Assembly: GCA_015501585.1 (NCBI GenBank)
Contig: JADNRY010000171.1
Span: 1 to 64,000, forward strand
DNA: 64,000 nt
Reading direction: 5' to 3'
Source of the DNA: Rhodocollybia butyracea
Taxonomy: Eukaryota; Basidiomycota; Agaricomycetes; Agaricales; Omphalotaceae
Shown here: positions 55,679 through 64,000 of the stretch, piece after piece
How the letters are laid out: each line of letters begins with the position of its first letter
Numbering within the stretch: position 1 is the first letter of the stretch
The notes under the pieces: model-generated
Database searches by the model: none
Told to the model about the DNA's origin: nothing
The model's input: only the letters and a program-made list of their open reading frames with translations
Position numbers and translations under genes: made by a program

Positions 55679-56954
55679 ATGAAAGACGAGGGTAAGTCAT
55701 TTCAATCTATTTCAATTCATAAAATCATATGATGTTTTTTATAACATACAGGCGCCTATGATCCCAATTTCGCTTTCGACCACCTGCCTCCTCTTTCCCA
55801 GCAGATCAATGTCTTCCGTGCAAAATCTATTGAGAAGATCATCGGTGGTACTCAGCCTGAGCAAGGTATAGGTCCTCACGAGCTGCTATCTCTCCAAATG
55901 CTAACTCGAATTCTAGCTTTACAGGCGTTCTATCAAGAGGCCCGTGCAGCTATGCTTCCTGCAATAGCTGAAGCGGAAGCCCAAGCTAAGGATATCCAAA
56001 ATGCTGCAGATATTGTACTTCGTAAGTTTCTACTTCTTCTAACTGCTCAGGTATATATATAGGCTAACCAAAGTATGAACACAGATTTACTTGATGGCAT
56101 ATTTCTCAAACGCGACAGCCCGCCCCGCCGTAGTGACGCCTTCGATGTGATCTCTAACTTTGGGAGCTCACCAGAGCCGGTGGAATCTGCTGCTATGCAC
56201 AGTCTTGGTGAGTTGCAACATTGTTCGTATGTATATCAAGAAGCTTAAGGCTGACCAATTTTCCAGGCTTTCTTTCGTACCCTTTTCGCATCACCTATAA
56301 AAGCTACCTATCGTCCCAACTGCCCTGTATCCACGACCCGAGATGCTGCTACTCAAACTTCAGCCTCTGCTAACCGGCGGCCTAAGACCAAGGCTTTAAC
56401 TCTATCAACCACTACCGCTGCCTCCATCATTAGGAACCCGGTTATCGCCAACACTACCTCCACCACCAACGCCGCAATCTCTGTCCAGAGTGTGATCTCT
56501 TCTGAAGATGCTTTGTTGTCTTTCTCGGCGTCAACCTCAGTTCAGGCGTGTTTAAACACTACTGGTCAAAGCCAGGGCTGCTTGGTGCTGAGTCAATGCT
56601 CCAGGAAGTTTCAAGGACCGGCTTATCAAGGGATTCCCAAACTTTGACGCCGCAAAAGACCATTATCAAGAGTGTTTAATGACAGGTGTACTGGAGATCC
56701 TCAAGGAAGACGAGGCAACAGATATGTTTTATATTGTTAGACAGGGTTTTGAACCGGGGGTGTACACCAAACGGTGAGATTTCTGTTACACTGAAACAGT
56801 TTGTGCTAACTTTGTCTCTGCTAGCAGACATATGCTTATGGAAGGCTTGAACTATTGTGGCGGTGATGTCAGAAGGTTTTGCGGTACGTTACTAGAAGCT
56901 CATGCAGCGTTTAACCTCTTGCAGAGCCAGGGACTTATAAAACGGCTTCGATAG
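55679..56954 (+). pseudogene. Spliced gene with two RNase H1 N-terminal-like domains
   Basis: ATG 55679 (MKDEG, then GTAAGT donor) and exons near 55753-56022, 56086-56206 and 56267 on. The N-terminal part is helical (RAKSIEKIIGG, EARAAMLPAIAEAEAQAKDI), the middle is Thr/Ser-rich. At about 56516-56590 one frame reads VVFLGVNLSSGVFKHYW and, in the following part, KGFPNFDAAKDHYQECLMTGVLEIL. Then come FYIVRQGFEPGVYTKR, an intron, and NYCGGDVRRFCGTLLEAHAAFNLLQSQGL. Each pair resembles the small domain at the N-terminus of RNase H1 and in caulimovirus protein VI-like proteins (F-Y-x-V-x-x-G-x-x-x-G-V-Y ... K-G-F-x-x-x-x-E-A). Frame changes between exon 4 and the first domain suggest damage or a missed intron. 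Nucleic-acid binding is an inference. Confidence 0.55.
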
Positions 56955-57174
56955 GACCGAACTTTTGAAGAGAGCTGGCTTTAGTTTGTAACTATGCAAA
57001 AACTTCCATCCATTTTCAATCTGCAAATGTATGTAGCAAAATCAAACTTATATTTCTGACCCTTGTCATGCATAAGCTTCTACCAACGAGCCTGATAGCT
57101 AGGCAATAACTAGTCTTTCGAATCGACATCCACCACTTTGCTAGTGTCACTAACTCCAACTCTATGCTTTCCAT

Positions 57175-57879
57175 TAGAGATGTCCATGAGTCCGGATCCA
57201 AGTATACTTGGATCCGGCGCGCAAGTACCTGTGGCCAAAAGCCTTGACTTGTGACCTGCGAAAGATCCGTGAGAAAAGATCTTTGACTCGCAGGTAATTT
57301 ACCTGCAAGTTCGCAAGTACCTGCAGGTATTTGTGTATTTATGCCAAAGAGTTACTAATAATCATTAATAAAGTACTTACCTGATTTATGATACATACCA
57401 TTTATAAAACATTGTACTGTAACTCTCTACTATTATTTCATACTTAGTTATGAAGTAAATATGTACTGACACAAAGGTTTTACATTGTAGACAGCTCACG
57501 GCGATTGGGCGCTTAAATTAGCGCCAAACGTCGTGAGCTGTCTACAACCTCAAACATATGTGCCAGTACTTGATAAGTACTATAATGAATATGATGCTAT
57601 GAATTACTGTAAGTTTTGAGTGTTAACTGACAAATATTGTTGCTTGTACTGTAAATTTTAAGCACTAATTAACAAATGTATGGTTTACATTGCATGTACA
57701 AGTCATAAAAATACCCGCAAGTACCTGCAGGTCAGCTGAAATTCTCCAAAGTCTGACCTGTGACCTGCGCCGGACCCGTGGGAAACGGATCCTGGGATCC
57801 GCGGGTCACATACTCGCAGGTTTTCCCACGGATCTTACCTGCGAGTACCTGTAAAGACCTGGACTCGTGGACATCTCTA
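57175..57879. mobile_element. hAT-type MITE 2, 705 bp
   Basis: Ends TAGAGATGTCCATGAGTCC and, as complement, TAGAGATGTCCACGAGTCC. A perfect 8-bp duplication CTTTCCAT flanks them (57167-57174 and 57880-57887). Subterminal zones carry repeated GCAAGTACCTGC and CCTGCAGGT words. The centre has a hairpin (57485-57512 with 57521-57547) starting TTGTAGACAGCTCACG. Its TIR resembles that of the hAT element at 582-5799, so that family probably supplied the transposase. Confidence 0.92.
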
Positions 57880-57887
57880 CTTTCCAT

Positions 57888-59229
57888 TCCGACATTTGTA
57901 GATCTTAGGGGGGCTTGTCATGAGATGTTAGATGATTGCCAGACATGAGGAGGCGAAATATTACACGCACAATACCGCGGCGAAATAGTACTGGCTTATG
58001 AGGGCAGCAACGATGAGCAAACTTCTGAATTGTCCCTGTAGGCTTGAGCGCGGAATTGCAGGGATATTATCAAATGAGCCGGTTGACATTGAGAGTCACC
58101 CACACGAGATGAGGATCCTGAGCAGAGATAAGGGGAGAGGCGCACGCCCCAGATTTGTTTGCAATACAGATGGCACAAGTGGATGGTCCATGGAAGGAGG
58201 AGATCCCGAAAAATTCAAGTTAGAGCGTATGATGTTTGTGGGACGCAGTGGTCATAAAGCAGGAGAAGGTCCTGGAAAGCAACCTGATGGGACAGTGTTT
58301 GTTTGAGCCAATCGGTTCTTTATCACGGTCGGTGGTTCCTTCTTTGTCGGCAGTCTGTTTCATTCGAAAAACGAGTGAAAAATGAGTTGAGCGTCAGCCA
58401 AGGGGCAATCAGTTGCTCCAGAAGCTGAGCGTTGTTTGAAGCAGAGGCTGAGGTGCAAGATTGAGGATAAAGCTTGATAGAGTCTCAATGAGTCGATGGA
58501 AGTCGCAGCATTGCACAATGTCTTCTTTGTAGGGCTATCCTGACGCATATCTGGAGACTGAAAACCAGCAGGACATTTCCGAGGGAAGACTCGGGTGTAG
58601 GAGTGGTACCCGGAGTCGCCTCCAAGTCCAGATGACAGCAAGGTCGTTGGTAGTAGCAGATATGATTGAAATCACGCCTGTCAAAAACACACTTAGCATC
58701 AAGAAAAAGGTAATCAAAAATCAAGGGCATTACCTTCTTCATCGTCTTCGTGTATTCATTCGTCCTAGAAGATGCCTCAGAGAGAGGACGGGAGCAAGCG
58801 CACGCTTCATCAGAGTCCATGCTCTCGCGTCCCGTGCTTGACAAGCATAAGCTTGAATAGTGGCTACTCCGAATTACCAAGGATCGTTGGGTAAGTTTCT
58901 TTTGCCCCAAACAAGAAAATCAAGCACTAAATGCAGATGAGAACACACCCGTGGGATAAGCGTGAACGTGGCCTGATTTCATTGTTGTGGGGCAGGTGGG
59001 ATGGCAAAGTGAGCTACTCATCATTCTGTTTGTACACGGGTGTATGTTGGCAATGAGGTCGGCGAAACCTCAAGATGTAAAGCAACTAAAGGATGCAAAA
59101 TATGAGCAATAAGTTCGCGTAAATTGCAGAAGAATGTACCTTCAAACGAGCTCATGTTCCTTAGAACGATGACCTACTAGACCATCCAGAAGATAGGTCC
59201 AGAACTGAGTAGTTCCATTATGAAGGTCC
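57888..59229. other. No gene recognised with confidence
   Basis: Short open frames on both strands (for example 57998-58306 on + and 58910-58485 on -) have codon-like composition and GT-AG-like gaps but no family signature. This stretch is less repetitive than the rest and could be old single-copy sequence. Confidence 0.3.
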
Positions 59230-59310
59230 TGGCTAGCACCGATACAGGTGGAAAATTCGAGTTGAATTAAACCAAGTTGCTGGTAGATACTGGTTCTGGG
59301 AAAAATGAAT
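59230..59310 (+). pseudogene. Possible aspartic protease fragment
   Basis: One frame reads GGKFELN-stop-TKLLVDTGSGKNE. L-L-V-D-T-G-S is the active-site wording of pepsin-like (A1) fungal proteases. Only about 25 residues are visible, and an LTR begins 25 bp later at 59335, so the rest of the gene may have been displaced. Could be chance. Confidence 0.3.
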
Positions 59311-59334
59311 AAATAAGTCGGAAACGACGGCCAC

Positions 59335-60571
59335 TGTAGTGGTCAGGAGTGGTCAGGAGTGATCAGGAGAAAGAAAAGCGCCTGGATCATAAGCGGAATC
59401 CCGGCTTTATTATACTTAATATAAGGGCGGAATCGGTGTGGTAGTGCTAGCTGCCCTAGCGGTAGCTGGTACTCCACTTGTTACATTTACTATTAGTTTA
59501 CTTTGATGTTCACTTATATGCTAGCTTATACTGTATCGCTTCATTCCCCATTATTAAGTCACTCTTTACCTACAGTCTATTTTGTCTCACTTCTATTACT
59601 TACTATTACTTACTACTTACTTGTCCCTTACTACACTTGCCCTATTCACCTCTTGTTCTCTTTATTATTGTGCTTGTGTTACACTTACGGCTTTGAGCTA
59701 TTATTTCCCCACTCTCTTATGTTTCTAGGATGTTGTCACATGTACGCCTACATGCCCAGCACTATTCCAATGCTACTCCGACATTATATGTTGATCGCAA
59801 ATCATTAATTTGATCGGACTGCTGGACATACTGGGTATTCATCCCTCCCACTTCTCCTACATCGTTCCGGCCATCCCGCACTCCCCTCTCTCCAGGATTG
59901 TATCCCAAGGACGCATTGCACCTACTCTTGCGTCGGCCCAAAGCGCTAGGCCGTACAAATATCCAGTAATTCAGAATTGAGTGTTTATTATCTCACATGT
60001 TTTATTCCATCATTTATTTGATCTTACCATTTATCTTTTATCCATTATTCCCCTCCTTATCCCGAAGCTTCTCCGTACCTCCTAGGGTGTAGGCAACAGT
60101 TGTCGGAGCACACCTGAGCTGTGACGCTTGGAATTGGTCGCTCCATTCTGTCCCCACTGACTGAGCTAGGTGGGAAGCTCTGTTTTCTAGTCATGTGTGT
60201 ATCCTGCACTGCTCTGTCTTTCCCATCGGAAATCTGGAAGGCTAAAGGTATTTCTCCTTCGACCGGACTGTTCTGTTCCCTTATCCGATCTCTCCGCACG
60301 AGTTTCACTATTTTATTAGCTTAGCAACTCGGCTACATTTATGTACCTTTACATACTTGTAGATTTATCAATTAATTCCCCCGCTCTCTTCTCCCTTCTC
60401 CCAATTGATGCCTTATACTCTGTGACTCTTATATTGTGTGATTACGACGTTGCCAGCGAGTGCAACAAGTGCCGAGCTAAGTGTTAAGTTCATTGTGTTA
60501 TTATTTCTATCTACTCTAGCCTACTTCTTAGGTTTAATACCTTCGAAGTGATATTTACTGCTACTTCTACA
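59335..60571 (+). repeat. Putative LTR, 1237 bp, with a short internal remnant
   Basis: Starts TGTAGTGGTCAGGAGTGGTC and ends CTGCTACTTCTACA, so the termini TGTAG...CTACA are inverted repeats. It is followed by TTGGACCCAACTGG, the form expected of a primer-binding site next to a 5' LTR. The flank GGCCAC is not duplicated after it, so this is not a solo LTR. About 110 bp of internal sequence follow, ending near 60690. ORFs inside are A/T-rich and membrane-like by composition only. Confidence 0.45.
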
Positions 60572-60747
60572 TTGGACCCAACTGGAAGACCCCACTGGTC
60601 CTCGCTTGGACCAATCCTTCTTACTTCATCGTCTTTGTACATATCACAAAATCAGTCATAATTCAGTCTAACCTCTATAAAGATGCTACAGCATGAGTTT
60701 TGAAAATCTTATACATTGGCACTGTCCTTTGCAACTTCAAGGTAATG

Positions 60748-60779
60748 TATCACTACCTACCTACCTACCTACCTACCTT
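60748..60779. repeat. CTAC microsatellite
   Basis: Six to seven tandem CTAC/CTACC units. A shorter run (CCTACCTACCTA) recurs near 60929. Confidence 0.8.
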
Positions 60780-61114
60780 AAGAGAAACTCGCTACCCGAA
60801 GTTCACTCCCTCCCAGTGTCCCCTATTTGCTCAGATATCTTTAGGCAACTCAAATCTCTTTCATCCAGCGCTTAAATTCTTCATCTAGTAGGGATTGTCC
60901 AAGGATGGGGCGACCACGGCGCATTAAACCTACCTACCTATATTGGTCACATCTTCAACTTTCTCTAATCTTTGTCAGCACTGTCCTTTGCTGTGGTCCA
61001 AGCGTGTTTGGGAGTGTTCAAACCTAGGCATCTGCAGAGTGTAGTAGCCTACATGTTTTGTATTAATATGTGTTTTGCCTCTGTTCTTCCTTGGCTTGAA
61101 CGTTTAAGCGTGCA

Positions 61115-62038
61115 TTGGGCGCTCACTACCTCACTAACACCCAGCCATCCAAAACCTTGATTCTCAACATGACATTCCATGCTGCAGCTCCGAGCTCATG
61201 TTTTATAGTTCCCACATCAGCAGCTGAGGCTCTCCTACCATCTCCAAATTTGCCATTCACCGAGGTTGTCAACTTTCCTACACCTTCCATGTCTCAGTCA
61301 AACGGCGGCCCCTGGATGCCCGTCAATTTCTTTTCTCCTGCGGTTCCTGTAGAGCTCCTCAAACCGTCCCAACTCTCTGATCTTTGCATGAAACCTCTTC
61401 CAACAGTCTCAGAAATTGAGTCGATAATTCAGTTTTCACAGCAAGCATGGGAGCATCATCATGCACAGTCCTTTCTCTATCATCACCTCGAAGAAAATAC
61501 TCCACTTCCATTGTCGATCGTTTCCGTTTGGTCGGGATGGCTAAACGTCTGTACAAAAGCACAAAGCCCATGGTATTCTGCCCTTGAATGGCAGTCCCCA
61601 CTAGCTATGGATCCTGTTTTAAAGTACCAAGCTCAAGAAATACAATTGCTGCTTCAGACCACGCCATGGTGCGCTCTGACTGAGCTTCCCTATGGAACCC
61701 CCTTCCATATTCTCGCCAAGCTCCTTAGCACCGAGTGGACTAGCAGCTCCCTCACAGATGTCCTACTTCACAGGCTTCATCATCATATCTTGACCGATGT
61801 TCATCTTTGCGAACAGTTTGTCATGTCTGAACAAGTCGAATTTGCAGTGAAGATTCTCCAGGTCAGCCAAATCTCAAAGCCGCAGCTGACAGAAACCTAT
61901 CAAACCTCGCCTTCTCTACAAGGGATACGAGCCCTAGGCGAGCAGATTTTCATCCAAGAAAAAACTTTTCTGGTAGTTCTCTATCTGGAAGAGCTTTGTG
62001 GCATGCCGCATGTCGGAGATTTTAAATTGACATTATAA
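61115..62038 (+). pseudogene. C48 (Ulp1-like) protease gene, N-terminal part
   Basis: A 307-codon frame from ATG 61115, or from the in-frame ATG at 61169. The last half (LAKLLSTEWTSSSLTDVLLHRLHHHI, EQIFIQEKTFLVVLYLEELCG) fits the segment that precedes the catalytic domain in transposon-associated C48 proteases (W-L-x-D-x-x-I-x-x-x-L). The frame ends where a small element inserts. Ulp1-type proteases cleave SUMO-like modifiers, but transposon-linked versions have no settled substrate. Confidence 0.5.
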
Positions 62039-62497
62039 TGGGAAGGCCATTATAAGGCCATTATAATGGCCATATATTATCGGCCGGGCCTTATAAAACT
62101 TGCCCATACCAGTGACGACACCAGGAAGACACTACATGGTGTTGTTAGCCTCAAAAGGGCACGAGCATTCAAGTAGATACATTATTCATGTATTTTATCT
62201 GCTCGCTATGTCCTGCGTTTTTCAAAACTCTGTTGAGGTTGTACCTGGCCAAGGCCGACCTCCAGGCAACTCCCAAGGTTTTTTCTCAGCTTTTGGGACT
62301 TGAGGTCAAGCAAATATGGTTGAAGTACATGTAGAAAAAAGCAAAGACCATAAAATTTCTATTCTTATCCAGCTGCGAGGCCTGTATTGCAAATTGCCTA
62401 CATCCTATAAGAAGGACCTTTTTTCATATAAGCCCTTATGATGAGGTAATCCATAATGGTCATTATCAGGCCTTATGCGGCCTTATCGGCATAGTTT
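62030..62497. mobile_element. Small element inserted in the C48 gene
   Basis: The left side carries GGCCATTATAAGGCCATTAT and the right side TAATGGTCATTATCAGGCCT, so both ends are rich in inverted AAGGCC/GGCCTTAT words. TTTAAA stands on both sides (about 62024-62029 and 62496-62501). No coding frame. The exact ends are uncertain because the inverted match is imperfect. Confidence 0.5.
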
Positions 62498-62889
62498 AAA
62501 AGTTCCGACACATTGGGTAACGCTTGCCATAGATGGGCTGAAAGGTGTCTTTCAGTTTGTCGATCCCCTTCATATCAACGCAAGGATTCCGGAAAAAACT
62601 GGAAAATTTACTTCAAATTTGGAAGGCGTTACACACGGAAAGAGTTTTTCATACAGCAATTTTGCCCATTACGAGCCAATTTGACGATCATTCATGTGGG
62701 TTACTAGCGGTGAAAACTTTGTATGATGTTATGTATCCCGGAAGTTCCACAACACACCCAGCCCATCCTCACTCGTTGCGCATGGAGCTCTTCATAGGGT
62801 TATTCCGTTATTACACCAGCCATGTGAGCTTTTGTGACCCGTTTCTTTCATACTTGAAACCCACCTGTTATAATGTACGTAAAGTCTAG
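62498..62889 (+). pseudogene. C48 (Ulp1-like) protease gene, catalytic part
   Basis: Reads VPTHWVTLAIDGLKGVFQFVDPL (H of THW and D of VDPL in the positions of the catalytic His and Asp), then, in a shifted frame near 62680, FDDHSCGLLAVKTLYDV, which holds the catalytic Cys in the usual D-x-x-S-C-G context. A frameshift at about 62670-62680 separates them. It follows directly from the N-terminal part at 61115-62038 if the intervening small element is ignored, with one base of frame left unexplained. Confidence 0.7.
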
Positions 62890-62944
62890 TGCAAACAACA
62901 ATGCCATTGTAACAGGGTACACATCGCATCAGGAAAAGGCTAAT

Positions 62945-63185
62945 AGACTCAAGCCAACTTGAGCCAACTTGAGGCCAACCTGAGTATATTTGTCAACTTG
63001 AGGTTGACATGGGCCAACTTGAGTATATTTGTCAACTTGAGGTTGACCTGGGCCAACTTGAGTAGATTTGCCAACTTGAGGCTAACCTGGGTCAACTTGA
63101 GTAGATGTGTTAGCTTGAGATCAACCAGGGTCAACCTCAGTAGATTTGTCAACTTGAAGTGAACTTGAGATTAACTGAAGTCAAC
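62945..63185. repeat. 39-bp minisatellite, about five units
   Basis: Units starting at 62982, 63021, 63060 and 63099 (GAGTATATTTGTCAACTTGAG...) differ by a few bases. Because 39 is a multiple of three, open frames of 67 codons occur on both strands with a 13-residue period; these are not taken as genes. Related words flank Gypsy1. Confidence 0.85.
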
Positions 63186-63335
63186 TTGAGCTTAACCTGG
63201 TATAAGTAAGGCATGTACTGAGTTCAACTGTAGAGTAGTAATGCCCAAAGTTGCTATTTAAGTTGAACTTGAATGAGGTTTAGGTTTAAAAAAGATCAAT
63301 TGTGTAGACAGAGGTCATTAGGTATCTAGACAAAT
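63186..63335. other. No gene recognised
   Basis: Transitional sequence between the minisatellite and the satellite, without features. Confidence 0.3.
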
Positions 63336-64000
63336 TCTATACAACTGGGGGTGTGGGATGGGACCAGGGTAGGAAAGTGCAAAGACAGGAAGTAAATAAA
63401 GGAACATAGAGAGGCTCCCTAGAGACTGTGAATGTGCCCTACATTGAAAAAATTGAGAGAAAACCAAGGGAGAGATTGCAAAAACATCAAAAATCACCTA
63501 AGTGAGACTGACCAGGAGGAGATGAACAAGATGGAAACTGACCAGAAAGGGAGTAGAGGAGCATAGAGAGGGTCCTAAGCGAATGTGAACGGGCCCTACC
63601 TCGGAAAAATTGAGTGAAAATTGAAGGAGTTATGGCAAAAACATTGAAAATCACCTATATGATGAGAGAGCGATCGAAAAGGTTGGGAATTGCTCTAGCG
63701 TGAGTAAGGCAATAGAGAGGGGGTACCTAGGGGATCTAAACGAGCCCTGGACGAAAGAAATCGAATGGAAACTGATGGAAATATGGCAAAAACAGCGAAA
63801 ATCACCTAAGTGAGACTGACCAGGGGAGATGACCAAGATGGAAAGTGACCATAAAGTGAGTGGGGGAGCATGGAGAGGGTCCTAAGCGAATGTGAACGGG
63901 CCCTACCTCGGAACAATTGAGTGAGAATTGAAGGAGTTATGGCAAAAACATTGAAAATCACCTATATGATGAGAGAGAGATGGAAAAAGTTGGGAATTGC
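63336..64000. repeat. Satellite with about 154-bp monomers in a 307-bp dimer, running off the window
   Basis: The word CAAAAAC marks monomers at 63479, 63636, 63787 and 63943. Alternate monomers are more alike: AAATCACCTAAGTGAGACTG recurs at 63491 and 63799, and CACCTATATGATGAGAGAG at about 63652 and 63960. This gives a higher-order unit of 307-308 bp. No coding capacity. Confidence 0.82.

Noticed and set aside
57175..57879. Regulatory palindrome or origin at the central hairpin of MITE 2
   Set aside because: The hairpin is better explained as part of the MITE, since a related one occurs in MITE 1.
59478..59808. Overlapping hydrophobic frames
   Set aside because: T-rich interior of a putative LTR; no conserved pattern.
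62949..63162. 67-codon frames on both strands with 13-residue repeats
   Set aside because: Direct consequence of a 39-bp repeat unit divisible by three.

Overview
The window looks like a repeat-choked chromosomal region of a mushroom-forming fungus (Basidiomycota, probably Agaricomycetes). The evidence is the kind of elements present (a KDZ transposase with a CxC2 cysteine cluster, a Plavaka-type CACTA transposase, hAT and Tc1/mariner-like elements, Ty3/Gypsy elements), a protein with RNase H1 N-terminal-like domains, and genes with many short GT-AG introns of about 40-100 bp. No intact housekeeping gene was recognised, and I found no convincing tRNA or rRNA.

Layout. 386-6728: a lysine-rich open frame split by a 5.2-kb hAT element (582-5799, 8-bp target duplication), which itself carries an 825-bp Tc1/mariner-like insertion. 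A second hAT-type MITE (5812-6476) landed 4 bp beyond the hAT. 7004-48010: one old KDZ transposase gene on the + strand, present in order as an N-terminal CxC2 block (7.0-8.6 kb), a core piece (9.4-9.6 kb), the C-terminal catalytic end (43.9-45.4 kb) and the last exon (47.4-48.0 kb). It is blown apart by a foldback MITE, minisatellites, solo LTRs and a 30.7-kb nested retrotransposon.

The nest is bounded by Gypsy1 (13054-43782, LTRs of 750 and 733 bp, 5-bp duplication TCAGC). Inside its integrase region sits Gypsy2 on the opposite strand (about 21205-41618). Gypsy2 has gag-pol reading leftwards, then two spliced genes in the antisense direction between pol and its 3' LTR. Gypsy2 is itself hit by a solo LTR of the Gypsy1 family, a solo LTR of its own family, and a 3.1-kb almost perfect palindrome with a 7-bp target duplication.

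48-64 kb: short duplications and minisatellites. A 4.16-kb CACTA element (49320-53480, duplication AAG) with a truncated Plavaka transposase, itself interrupted, and a divergent accessory gene. A head-to-head gene pair around 55.67 kb whose + member carries RNase H1 N-terminal-like domains. A 705-bp hAT MITE, a 1.24-kb LTR, a C48 (Ulp1-like) protease gene cut by a small element, a 39-bp minisatellite, and a dimeric satellite that runs off the right edge.

Most coding relics are dead. Many in-frame stops look like CGA to TGA changes, as expected from loss of methylated CpG. The main items for follow-up are the antisense gene pair of Gypsy2, the palindromic element, and the reciprocal insertion of the two retrotransposon families.
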